A stretch of DNA of 64,000 bases from contig CAZVZK010000005.1 of NCBI GenBank assembly GCA_964630925.1, positions 77,071 through 141,070 on the forward strand, read 5' to 3'. Source of the DNA: RGDT01 sp964630925 (GTDB taxonomy: Bacteria > Planctomycetota > Planctomycetia > Gemmatales > Gemmataceae). Position numbers and translations under genes: made by a program. Shown piece after piece: positions 1 to 7,998 of the stretch (position 1 is its first letter; the number at the start of each line of letters is the position of its first letter). Below the pieces are notes generated by a model. The model was given only the letters and a program-made list of their open reading frames with translations. It had not been told where the DNA came from and made no database searches.

Positions 1-1
1 C

Positions 2-442
2 GACCGTTACTCCGACTACGCGAACGGCGGGGACACCGGCATCATGGGCGTCTACCCCAACCGGAACATCACCATGGTCCAGATCTCCGACGGCACCAGC
101 AACACCCTGCTCATCGGTGAACGCCCCCCCGTGGACAGCGGCTACTGGGGCTGGTGGGCGTATATTGACACCGACTCCATCCTGTGGGCGCGTGTCATCT
201 CCTCCGCCGATTACGGCTTCTCGAACTGCGGCAACGTCGCCACCTATTTCCAGCCGCCGCGCGCGGGCAACCCCGAGGCGGTCGACGGGTGTGACCGCTT
301 TCACTTCTGGAGCAAACACACCGGCGGCGGTAACTTCGCCCTCGCCGACGGCTCCGTCCGGTTCTTCACCTACAGCTCCGGCACGACGGTCATCCCCGTG
401 ATGGCCACCCGTGACCGCGGCGAGGTCGTCCCGGCGAACTGA
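2..442 (+). CDS. DUF1559 family protein, C-terminal part (5' end outside window)
   Basis: The reading frame is open from base 2 and ends at TGA 440-442, so only the last 146 residues are visible. Near the end it carries the H-X9-DG signature (HTGGGNFALADGSVRF), the C-terminal hallmark of DUF1559, a planctomycete family with a type IV pilin-like N-terminus. The N-terminal prepilin helix expected for this family lies upstream of the window. Members are thought to be exported or surface proteins; their exact job is unknown. A GC-rich gap of 83 bp separates it from the next gene. Confidence 0.9.
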   Translation, partial: DRYSDYANGGDTGIMGVYPNRNITMVQISDGTSNTLLIGERPPVDSGYWGWWAYIDTDSILWARVISSADYGFSNCGNVATYFQPPRAGNPEAVDGCDRFHFWSKHTGGGNFALADGSVRFFTYSSGTTVIPVMATRDRGEVVPAN

Positions 443-525
443 CCCCCAAGGCCAACAACCGTCCGGCCCCCGGCCACGCCGGGGGCCGTGTCCTCTTGTA
501 TCTCAACATTCCCAGGGCCTGCGCC

Positions 526-1002
526 ATGCTCCCCTCGTTGCTCGTCCGCCGCGTCGCCGGCGCCTCCCTCCTCGCTTTCACACTCGCCGTCGCCGGCTGC
601 GGCCCGGCCCGCTCCACCGTGACCGGCTCGGTCGTCACCTCGGCCGGGAAGATAGTACCCCTCGGGACCGTCAACCTCGTCGCCAGCGACGGCTCCCCTC
701 ACAGTGCCCAGATCCAGGAGGACGGCACGTACACGATCCAGAACGTCCCCGTCGGTTTGGCGAAGATCGGCGTCACAAGCCCCAACCCCACGGCCCCCCC
801 TCCGGGTGAGCGCCCGCGCGTCGATCCGGTACGCCCTCCCCGGCCTGACGGAGGCGCACCGAAGGAGACGGGGCCGGCCTACTCCGAGGCCGCCAAGAAG
901 GCGTGGTTCGCGATCTCCGACGCCCTGGCCGACCCCCTCAGCTCGAAGTTGACCGTGCAGGTCGTCTCGGGGACTACCAAGCACGACATCAAGGTCGATT
1001 GA
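526..1002 (+). CDS. small lipoprotein with carboxypeptidase-regulatory-like fold
   Basis: 158-residue predicted lipoprotein. The start at ATG 526 is preferred over the in-frame TTG at 496 because a normal signal peptide follows: Arg-Arg, a hydrophobic stretch and the lipobox AVAGC near residue 22. The mature part begins with a short beta-rich segment (TVTGSVVTSAGKIVPLGTV ... DGTYTIQNVPVG) resembling the carboxypeptidase regulatory-like domain of small planctomycete lipoproteins, followed by a Pro-rich linker. Such lipoproteins often sit directly downstream of DUF1559 genes, as here. The function is unknown; the family assignment rests on pattern alone. Confidence 0.82.
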   Translation: MLPSLLVRRVAGASLLAFTLAVAGCGPARSTVTGSVVTSAGKIVPLGTVNLVASDGSPHSAQIQEDGTYTIQNVPVGLAKIGVTSPNPTAPPPGERPRVDPVRPPRPDGGAPKETGPAYSEAAKKAWFAISDALADPLSSKLTVQVVSGTTKHDIKVD

Positions 1003-1025
1003 ATCGGGTTGTCAAAGACCGGATG

Positions 1026-1046
1026 GCGAGAGCCGCCGGCTCTCGC
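1026..1046 (+). terminator. hairpin after the lipoprotein gene, possible terminator
   Basis: GCGAGAGCC pairs perfectly with GGCTCTCGC across a 3-nt loop, 24 bp after the stop codon of the lipoprotein gene. It is followed by TTACCTTT rather than a clean T-run, so it is only a candidate intrinsic terminator. It could also be a small repeat. Confidence 0.4.
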
Positions 1047-1196
1047 TTACCTTTGAGTCGGCGGCGCGCCGCGGATGTTACCCTGAGACTTCTCTCTCGC
1101 CCCACCCAGGGGATCCTCTCCATGGGCTGGGCGACCCTCCCTGTCCGCCGCAAACGCCTATTCGGCACGGCGGACCCGGGAAGAGGCCGACGAGCC

Positions 1197-2891
1197 ATGA
1201 CCCGCTTCCTCCCCGTCCTCGCTGCCCTCTCGCTGCTCGCCGCCGCGGCCGGCTGTCCTGCAACCCGCCCCGTCCCTGCCGGACCTGACCCCGATGGCCC
1301 GCCCTGGTTCCAAGACGTGACCGCAGGCTCCGGCCTCTCTTTCCATCACGACCCAGGCCCCATCGACAGCCACTTTTTCATGCCCCAGATCATGGGGAGC
1401 GGGGGCGCGGTCATCGACCTCGAAGGCGACGGGCGGTTCGGCCTCTACCTCGTCCACATGGGCGGGCCGAAGGGCAAGAAGAACCAGCTCTTCCGCCACA
1501 AGGGCGACGGCACGTTCGAGGACATCTCGCCCGGCTCGGGCCTCGATGTGTCCGGCTGGTGCACCGGCGTGGCGGTGGGCGACCTCGATGACGACGGCCT
1601 GCCCGACGTCCTGCTCTGCGAATTCGGCCGCGTCCGCCTCTTCCGCAATCTGGGTGGGGGCAAGTTCCAGGACGCCACCGGCGGCTCCGGCCTTGTCAAC
1701 CCGCTCTGGGCCACGTCCGCCGCCTTCGTCGATTATGACCGCGACGGCCGGCTCGACCTGTTCGTGGCCAACTACATCGCCTACGAGCCGGGCTGGCCCT
1801 GCTCCAACCCTTCGGGCCACCGCGACTACTGCTCGCCTGCCATGTTCAAGGGGACCGCGGGCAAGCTGTACCGCAACCTCGGCGCCGGGAAATTCAAGGA
1901 CGTTTCCTTCGAGTCGGGCGTCGGACGGCGCCCAGGCCCCGGCCTGGGGGTCATCGCCGCCGACTTCGACGGCGACGGCTGGCCGGACATCTTCGTCGCC
2001 AACGACGGGGCGCCCAACCACTTGTGGATGAACCAGCAGGACGGCACCTTCAAGGAGGAGGCCCTGGCCCGTGGGGTGGCGGTCAACGCCATGGGCGTGG
2101 CCGAGGCCAACATGGGCATCGCGTGGGGGGACATCGACGGCGACGGGCTGGAGGACCTGTTCGTCACCCACCTCCGGGTCGAGACAAACACCCTGTGGAG
2201 GCAGGGCCCCCGCGGACAGTTCCGCGACGGGACCGGCGCGTCCGGCATGAACCGCACGCGCTGGAAAGGGACCGGCTTCGGGGCGGTGCTCGCGGACTTC
2301 GACAACGACGGGTACCTCGACGCCGCCGTCGCCAACGGGGCGATCACGCGGCAACGCGGCCCCGACCCCGGATCGGGGCTCGGCGAGCGGTTGAGCCAGT
2401 ACTCGGAGCGGAACCAGATGTTCGTCAACGACGGCAAGGGGGGCTTCCGCGATGTCTCCCCCCGAGAGGGGGCGTACTGCGGCGCGGCGAACGTCGGGCG
2501 TGGGCTGATCACCGCCGATCTGTACGGCGACGGGGGGCTCTGCCTTGTGGTCCTCCCGGTTGGCGGGCCCGCCCGCCTGCTGCGGAACGTCACCCCGCGT
2601 GGGCACTGGCTGGGCGTCCGGGCCGTTGACCCGACCCGTAAGCGCGACGCCTACGGCGCCGAGATCACGGTGCGGGCAGGAGGCCGCACGTGGGTGCGGA
2701 CGGCCAACCCCGCTGGCGGTTATCTGACGAGCGGCGACCCCCGCGTCCATGTCGGGCTGGGGCCGGCGGCCGAGGCCGAGTGGATCGAGGTGCGCTGGCC
2801 GGATGGGGTGCGCGAGCGGTTCTCCGGTGGTCCGGCAGATCAGCACCGGATCGTGGAAAAGGATACGGGGAAGGTTCGGGGTGGCCGATGA
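1197..2891 (+). CDS. FG-GAP/VCBS repeat lipoprotein with UnbV (ASPIC) domain, CRTAC1-like
   Basis: 564-residue exported protein. The start at ATG 1197 gives a signal peptide with a lipobox-like AAAAGC (Cys near residue 20); the open frame runs farther upstream without a plausible start. The body contains repeated calcium-binding FG-GAP/VCBS blades (for example DLDDDGLPDVLL, DYDRDGRLDLFV, DFDGDGWPDIFV, DIDGDGLEDLFV, DFDNDGYLDAAV), which predict a seven-bladed propeller. The C-terminus matches the ASPIC/UnbV module (GAEITVRAGG ... VEVRWPDGVRERF-like). The stop overlaps the start of the following TPR gene by ATGA, so the two are probably translationally coupled. In planctomycetes this pair is frequent; it is presumed to act at the cell surface, role unknown. 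Confidence 0.93.
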   Translation: MTRFLPVLAALSLLAAAAGCPATRPVPAGPDPDGPPWFQDVTAGSGLSFHHDPGPIDSHFFMPQIMGSGGAVIDLEGDGRFGLYLVHMGGPKGKKNQLFRHKGDGTFEDISPGSGLDVSGWCTGVAVGDLDDDGLPDVLLCEFGRVRLFRNLGGGKFQDATGGSGLVNPLWATSAAFVDYDRDGRLDLFVANYIAYEPGWPCSNPSGHRDYCSPAMFKGTAGKLYRNLGAGKFKDVSFESGVGRRPGPGLGVIAADFDGDGWPDIFVANDGAPNHLWMNQQDGTFKEEALARGVAVNAMGVAEANMGIAWGDIDGDGLEDLFVTHLRVETNTLWRQGPRGQFRDGTGASGMNRTRWKGTGFGAVLADFDNDGYLDAAVANGAITRQRGPDPGSGLGERLSQYSERNQMFVNDGKGGFRDVSPREGAYCGAANVGRGLITADLYGDGGLCLVVLPVGGPARLLRNVTPRGHWLGVRAVDPTRKRDAYGAEITVRAGGRTWVRTANPAGGYLTSGDPRVHVGLGPAAEAEWIEVRWPDGVRERFSGGPADQHRIVEKDTGKVRGGR

Positions 2892-4189
2892 CCCGTTGGC
2901 GCTGGCCATTGTTGCTGGCCGCCCTCCTGGCGGGGGCGTCCTTCCTTGTGTGGGTGTCCTGGGGGCGCAAGGAGGCGGCCCCGCGTCCGCCCGGCCTGGA
3001 CCTCTCTGGCCTGGACGAGGACCTGGCCCTGGTCGTGCGGGAGGCGCGGGCGCGGGTGGAGAAGGACCCCTCCTCGGCGGCGGCCTGGGGCACCCTGGGC
3101 AAGATCCTCATGGCGCACGGCCTGTGGGCCGAGTCGGCCGTGTGCCTGCGGCAGGCGGAGCGGCTCGACCCCGCCGACCCGGCCTGGCCGTATCTGCTGG
3201 CGGACCACCTGACGCGCGAGGAGCCGGAGGAGGGCATCGCCGCCTTGCGCCGGGCCATCCTTGCCGCGGGTGAGGAGTCGGACCTCTCGCTGTTCCGTCT
3301 GCGGCTCGCGGAGGTGCTGGCCGGCCTCGGCCGGGCCGACGAGGCCGAGACGGAGCTGGCTCCTCTCGCCGGGATGAAGGGGCCACGCATCGACTACGTG
3401 CGCGGCGTGGTCGCGATGCAACGCGGCAGGTGGGCCGAGGCACGCGCCCTGTTCGAGGGGGTCCTGGCCGAGCCACGCCTCGCCCGGGACGCCTCGCGCC
3501 AGTTGGCGGCGGCATGCCGTCACCTGGGGGACGCAGTGGCGGCTGCCCGGCATGATGCACGGGCCCGGTCGCTCTCCCCGACGCCCCCACCCTGGGGGGA
3601 CCCCTATCTCAAAGACCTCCGAGACTACCGAGTGGATAAGCTCTCTCGCCTGGAACGGGCGCGGGCGGGGACGGCGGACGATGCCCTATCGACCCTGCGG
3701 GCGCTCACACGCCCGGATGGCCAGGAGGCGTTCATCCTCCGCCTCCGGGCCGCGGAAATGCTGACGGCTGAGGGCCGACTCAGCGAGGCCGAGACGGTCC
3801 TCCGCGAAGGGCTCCTGCATTTCCCGGATTCATCGCGGCTGTTGCTGCGGTTGGCGGAGCTCCGCGAGAGGGCCGGCTCCAAGGAGGCGCTCGCGGAGGC
3901 GCTGTCCCTGGCGAGAAAGGCCGGCGAAGGCATGGTCGCACGCCTCGCCGCCGGCCGGGCCTTGATGGGGTTGGGGCGGGAGGCGGAGGCGGCGGACGAG
4001 TTCCGAGCGGCCGCGGCGGCCGGCCCCGGCGAGCCGGCACCGCATTACAGGCTCGGCATCGCCCTCGCCCGGCAGGGGAAGCGGGAGGAGGCCAGGCAGG
4101 CCTTCGAACGTGCGATCCTGGTCGCGGGCGCCGAATCCGAGCCGGCACGGGAGCTCGCGTCGTGGCGGGCGAAGTGGGGCGAGAAGTGA
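2888..4189 (+). CDS. membrane-anchored TPR protein
   Basis: 433 residues. The start ATG 2888 overlaps the stop of the FG-GAP gene (ATGA). An N-terminal hydrophobic segment (about residues 5-23) looks like an uncleaved membrane anchor. The rest is almost entirely helical TPR units (for example WGTLGKILMAHGLWAESAV and PHYRLGIALARQGKREEAR), probably eight or more, rich in Ala, Leu, Arg and Glu. TPR domains bind other proteins; the partner is likely the FG-GAP/UnbV protein encoded just upstream. No enzymatic motif is visible. Confidence 0.92.
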   Translation: MTRWRWPLLLAALLAGASFLVWVSWGRKEAAPRPPGLDLSGLDEDLALVVREARARVEKDPSSAAAWGTLGKILMAHGLWAESAVCLRQAERLDPADPAWPYLLADHLTREEPEEGIAALRRAILAAGEESDLSLFRLRLAEVLAGLGRADEAETELAPLAGMKGPRIDYVRGVVAMQRGRWAEARALFEGVLAEPRLARDASRQLAAACRHLGDAVAAARHDARARSLSPTPPPWGDPYLKDLRDYRVDKLSRLERARAGTADDALSTLRALTRPDGQEAFILRLRAAEMLTAEGRLSEAETVLREGLLHFPDSSRLLLRLAELRERAGSKEALAEALSLARKAGEGMVARLAAGRALMGLGREAEAADEFRAAAAAGPGEPAPHYRLGIALARQGKREEARQAFERAILVAGAESEPARELASWRAKWGEK

Positions 4190-4191
4190 TC

Positions 4192-4217
4192 ACGCGGGGA
4201 CGCGCCGTGTCCCGCGT
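4192..4217 (+). terminator. hairpin just after the TPR gene
   Basis: ACGCGGG at 4192-4198 pairs with CCCGCGT at 4211-4217, starting three bases after the TPR stop codon. There is no T-run, so a role in termination or mRNA end stability is only possible. Confidence 0.3.
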
Positions 4218-4316
4218 CAACTGCCCTTGTCCGCCGCCGCAAACGCCCCTACTCTGAGAGTTGGAACACGAATTCACGCCTGACGGACCTGCCCTCCGGA
4301 GCGAGGGGCACTCAAC

Positions 4317-4931
4317 ATGGACGCATTCGAATCATCCGCCGCACCCCTGCCGGGGGACGCGGCCCCGGACGGCCTTTCCGCCGCCCCGCTCTCCGCCGAG
4401 CGGGTCTACCACGACTACGCGCCTCGCGTCTACAACATGGCCCGCCGCATGGTCGCCAGCGACCTCGACGCCGAGGACGTCACACAGGACGTCCTCCTCC
4501 AGGTGGTGCGCAAACTCCCCACCTTTCGCGGCGAGGCGGCCTTCCCCACCTGGCTGCACCGCGTCACGGTCAACGCCGCCCTGTCGCACCGCCGCCGCCA
4601 GGCCGTCCGCGACGCCCGCGGCCCGCGTAACACCAGCGACGTACACGGCGAGGACGAGGCCCTCGAGGCCGCCGGCCGCATCCTCCCCCCCGACGACCTC
4701 GCCCTGACGGCCGAGATGCGCCAGCGCATCGACCAGGCCATCGCCGCCCTGCCGTCCGCCTACCGCGTCGTCTTCGTCATGGCCGACATCGAAGGCCTGC
4801 CCAACTCCGAGGTCGCCGAACGGCTGGACATGACCCTCCCCGCCATCAAGAGCCGCCTGCACCGCGCCCGTGCCATGCTCCGCGACGCCCTCGCACCCTA
4901 CTTCTCAGAAGGGATGAGCGATGAGGGATGA
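4317..4931 (+). CDS. ECF-type RNA polymerase sigma factor
   Basis: 204-residue sigma-70 family factor of the extracytoplasmic-function group. Region 2 is clear (YHDYAPRVYNMARRMV ... AEDVTQDVLLQVVRKLPTFRG, about residues 35-80) and so is region 4 (ALPSAYRVVFVMADIEGLPN, then AERLDMTLPAIKSRLHRARA, about 145-190); region 1.1 is absent and region 3 is replaced by a linker, as expected. It redirects RNA polymerase to a stress or signal regulon. No anti-sigma gene is adjacent. A GAGGGGC ribosome-binding-like stretch precedes the ATG. Unusually, the last seven codons (GMSDEG and stop) are made of the left arm of a heptamer hairpin that continues past the gene. Confidence 0.95.
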   Translation: MDAFESSAAPLPGDAAPDGLSAAPLSAERVYHDYAPRVYNMARRMVASDLDAEDVTQDVLLQVVRKLPTFRGEAAFPTWLHRVTVNAALSHRRRQAVRDARGPRNTSDVHGEDEALEAAGRILPPDDLALTAEMRQRIDQAIAALPSAYRVVFVMADIEGLPNSEVAERLDMTLPAIKSRLHRARAMLRDALAPYFSEGMSDEG

Positions 4932-4986
4932 GTGATGAAAGAAGATCTGGTTATCTTTTCATCCCTCATCCCTCATCCCTCATCCC
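4911..4986. repeat. heptamer tandem-inverted hairpin, GGGATGA type
   Basis: Four heptamers (GGGATGA, GCGATGA, GGGATGA, GTGATGA; 4911-4938) face four copies of TCATCCC (4959-4986), the exact reverse complement of GGGATGA. The arms are 28 bp each with two mismatches; the 20-nt loop can pair further (AAGA with TCTT). The left arm contains the stop codon of the sigma factor gene. The architecture is the same as at 9417-9487 and 46088-46180, with different sequence. Confidence 0.85.
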
Positions 4987-5060
4987 TACTCACGACCCTT
5001 GACGCCCCTCCCCGCCGGGGGATAGCCTGATCCGGGGGCCCATCCCTTTCCGGGTTGCCC

Positions 5061-6416
5061 ATGACTCGCGACCACGACCAGCCGCTGACGCCGGCCACGC
5101 CGGAGCAGCGCCGAGCCGCCACGGGGCTGTTCGAGCGCGCGGGGCAGTCCGTCGCCGCCGGCAACCACGCCCACGCCTGCTCCCTCCTCCGCGAGTGCTG
5201 CCGCCTCGACCCCGGCAACCTCCTCTTCCGCCAGGCCCTCCGCCGCGCGGGCAAGGCCCGGTACAACAACAACGGGCGCGGCGGCTGGTTCGCCTGGCTC
5301 CTCAACTGGCCCGCACACATCGGCCTCCGCCGGGCGGCCGCCGCCGCCCGGCACCTCGACGTGTTCGAATACGCCGAGGCCATCCTCGCCCGCAACCCCT
5401 GGGACCTGGCCGCCCAGGACGCCCTCGCCCGCTCCGCCGACGCCCTCGGCCTGCTCGACCTCGCCATCTGGTCGCTCGAACAGGCCCGGCAATCCGACCC
5501 CGACGCCCGCGAGCTGAACCGCTCCCTCGCCCGCCTGTACGAGCGGCGCGGCAACTTCTCCCAGGCCCACGCCCTCTGGGAGCGCATCGCGGAAAGCCAC
5601 CCGGGCGACGCCGAGGCCGCCTCGCGCCTCACCCGCCCCCCCAAGCCCGCCCCGCCCTCCTCGCCCGAGATGGCCGCCGCCCCCGCCGATCCCGTCGAGC
5701 GCGTCGCCTCCGCCCTGCGCCATGCCATCGACGCGGACCCCACCTCCCCCGCGCCCTATCTCGCCCTGTCCGCCCTGTACAAGCAGGCGGGGAGGCACGA
5801 GCAGGCGTACCAGGTGCTGGCCGCCGGCCTCGGCCCCGCCGGCAACGCCTTCGAGCTGTCCGAGGAGATGGCGTGCCTCGCCATCGAACCCCTCCGCCGC
5901 GACCTCGCCATCACCCTCGACAAGCTTTCCACCTCGCCAGGGGACGTCGGCCTGCAGGAGATCCGCGCCGCCCTCGAACGCGAGATCCTCACCCAGGAGG
6001 CCGACCTGTGCCGCCTGCGGGCCGACCGCTTCCCCGGCCAGCCTCGCCTCCGCCTCGACCTCGGCACCTGCCTGCTCCGCCTGGGGCAGATCGAGGAGGC
6101 CATCCGCGAGCTGACGCTGGCCTGCGCCGACGAGCAGGCCCGCTGGCGCGCCCTCGGCGGGCTGGGGCACTGCTGGCTGGCCTGGGGCAACACCGCCAGG
6201 GCGCTCAGGCACTTCGAAGACGCCCTCGCCTGCGCCCCCCCCGCCGACCCCGCCCGCCTCGACCTGCTCTACGAGGCCGCCTGCTGCCACGCCGCCTCCG
6301 GCGCCCCCGAGCGTGCCGTCGAGCGGGGCGGCGAGCTGGCCGAGCTGGCGCCCGGCCACCGCGACATCCTGCACCTGCTCCCGGCCTGGCAGGCGCGGGT
6401 CCGCCCGGCCTCCTGA
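5061..6416 (+). CDS. TPR-repeat protein, cytoplasmic
   Basis: 451 residues. ATG 5061 is chosen over an in-frame TTG at 5055. No signal peptide or convincing membrane segment is seen. Repeated helix-turn-helix TPR units run through the whole protein (for example DALARSADALGLLDLAIWSL, RSLARLYERRGNFSQAHALW and ALGGLGHCWLAWGNTARALR), interrupted by a Pro-rich linker around residues 195-215. It should be a protein-protein interaction scaffold. It lies 130 bp after the sigma factor gene with the heptamer hairpin between them, so a common transcript is uncertain. Confidence 0.9.
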   Translation: MTRDHDQPLTPATPEQRRAATGLFERAGQSVAAGNHAHACSLLRECCRLDPGNLLFRQALRRAGKARYNNNGRGGWFAWLLNWPAHIGLRRAAAAARHLDVFEYAEAILARNPWDLAAQDALARSADALGLLDLAIWSLEQARQSDPDARELNRSLARLYERRGNFSQAHALWERIAESHPGDAEAASRLTRPPKPAPPSSPEMAAAPADPVERVASALRHAIDADPTSPAPYLALSALYKQAGRHEQAYQVLAAGLGPAGNAFELSEEMACLAIEPLRRDLAITLDKLSTSPGDVGLQEIRAALEREILTQEADLCRLRADRFPGQPRLRLDLGTCLLRLGQIEEAIRELTLACADEQARWRALGGLGHCWLAWGNTARALRHFEDALACAPPADPARLDLLYEAACCHAASGAPERAVERGGELAELAPGHRDILHLLPAWQARVRPAS

Positions 6417-6503
6417 GACGCGGATTGTTGTCCGCCGGGCCGTCCGTCCTACGCATATACTCTCAGGGAGCCCGCGCACGCAAGCGCCTGGAAAGGCACG
6501 TCC

Positions 6504-7955
6504 ATGAGAAAGACCGTCCTGTTCGCCGCCGCGGCAGCCATCCTCGTTCTGACGGGGGCGGGCCGCACCGCCTCCCTGGACAAAGCCCTGCTGGTCAAAT
6601 GCCCCGACCTCCTCGACGCCCTCAAGGAGGAGAAGGTCAGGACGGTCGGCATCCTCCCCTTCCGCGTCAAGAAGGGCACGCGCGTCGCCGGCTTCACATC
6701 CGCCCCCCTGGCCACCAACCTCCCCGGGCGGTTGGAGAACGCCCTCATCCTCACCCAGGGCGGCCACGAGAAGTCCGCCATCCGCGTCATCCGCGACGCC
6801 GCCGCCACGGGCTCCAAGGCCCGTGTCGGCTCGTGGACGACCACACGGGCCGCCTTCAACCGCCTGTTCACCCTCGACTACCAGCCCGCCTGGGGCAGCG
6901 CCGCCATCAAGCCCGACGCCTTCATCACCGGCGAGGTCGTCAACAGCGCCGACAGCCGCGAGTCCACCTCGGTGGCCCTCGAGCTGTTGAAGCCCGGCTC
7001 GTGGAAGGACGGGCGGCCCGCCGCCGTCAAGCTCCTCACCATCAAGTGCGGCACCGACCGCGCCCTGCTCCGCGATCTGGGCTATGCGTATGCCCTGTCG
7101 CGCTCGGCCGTCAAGGCCCGCGGCGTCACGTCCCGCGCCCTCGACCAGCAGGCCCTCAAGCAGGTCAAGGAGGAGGAGGACGGCCTCAAGCCCCAGCCCG
7201 GCCCCGGCACCCCGACCTCGCACAGCGCCCGTGACGTGGGCGGGATGCGTCTGGAGATCGAGTACGACGGCGTCAAGCAGGAGGTCACCGCCATCGCGGG
7301 CGACAAGGGCCAGCGCCAGCCGCAATACCAGGTGGCGGCGGCGAAGCCCGGCCAGAAGGTCGTCATCTGCCTGACGCGCGTCGCCGAGGACGACACCAAG
7401 CTCGGCGTGGTGCTGCGCGTGAACGGCAAGAGCGTGCTGGAGGAGCAGGACGCCCCGCCGGAGGGCTGCAACCGGTGGATCTACGCCGCCTCCAAGAAGG
7501 GCGTGCGCGAGGAGTACGCCGGCTTCTACTTCCGCGAGGGCGACAACCTCGTCGAGCGGACGTTCAAGGTCCTGACGGCGGAGGAGTCGGCCGTCAAGAT
7601 CAGCGAGATGGGGTCAAGGGCCGGCTGGATCGACCTCGACGTGTTCGCCGCCGGCGCGCCGGGCGGCGACAAGCCCGACGACCCGGACGGCCTGACGATC
7701 AGCACGCGGTCGGCGACGAAGGCGCGGGGGGCGACCCTCAAGGAGGTCCAGGCGAAGATCGCCAAGGCCAACAACATCAAGCTCCTCTCGCCCATGGTCA
7801 CCGTCAAGTCGCGCGGGGGGCTCATCGTCCTCGGCGCCGAGTCGGCCAATCCCTCCCCCTACGAGTCGTCCGACCTGCCCAACGCCAGGGCCGTCGGCGG
7901 CATCTCGATCCGCTACTACGAGAAGCCGGCCTCCGGCACCAAGGTCGTCGATTGA
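6504..7955 (+). CDS. secreted protein of unknown function, paralogue A of a tandem pair
   Basis: 483 residues with a Sec-type signal peptide (MRKTVLFAAAAAILVLTGAG, cleavage near TAS). It is homologous over its length to the next gene: shared segments include TVGILPFRVKKGTR, LPGRLENALIL, DRALLRDLGY, MRLEIEYDGVKQE, GWIDLDVF and the C-terminal GGISIRYYEKP. The opening TVGxLPF...LENAL pattern is reminiscent of the LpoB/FlgO/CsgG-type periplasmic fold, but that is a weak guess. A GAAAGG ribosome-binding site lies upstream, and TATACT at 6456-6461 could be a -10 box. No catalytic motif is recognised. Confidence 0.88.
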   Translation: MRKTVLFAAAAAILVLTGAGRTASLDKALLVKCPDLLDALKEEKVRTVGILPFRVKKGTRVAGFTSAPLATNLPGRLENALILTQGGHEKSAIRVIRDAAATGSKARVGSWTTTRAAFNRLFTLDYQPAWGSAAIKPDAFITGEVVNSADSRESTSVALELLKPGSWKDGRPAAVKLLTIKCGTDRALLRDLGYAYALSRSAVKARGVTSRALDQQALKQVKEEEDGLKPQPGPGTPTSHSARDVGGMRLEIEYDGVKQEVTAIAGDKGQRQPQYQVAAAKPGQKVVICLTRVAEDDTKLGVVLRVNGKSVLEEQDAPPEGCNRWIYAASKKGVREEYAGFYFREGDNLVERTFKVLTAEESAVKISEMGSRAGWIDLDVFAAGAPGGDKPDDPDGLTISTRSATKARGATLKEVQAKIAKANNIKLLSPMVTVKSRGGLIVLGAESANPSPYESSDLPNARAVGGISIRYYEKPASGTKVVD

Positions 7956-7998
7956 GCAACCCCGGCCCGGATCCCACCCAACCCGAGAGAAGTTCCCA

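Noticed and set aside
4986..7325. 779-codon open frame on the minus strand opposite the TPR gene and secreted paralogue A
   Set aside because: Low-complexity Gly/Ala/Arg/Asp mirror of the + strand genes, caused by third-position GC. It has no recognisable domain; the + strand genes have clear TPR units and a signal peptide.
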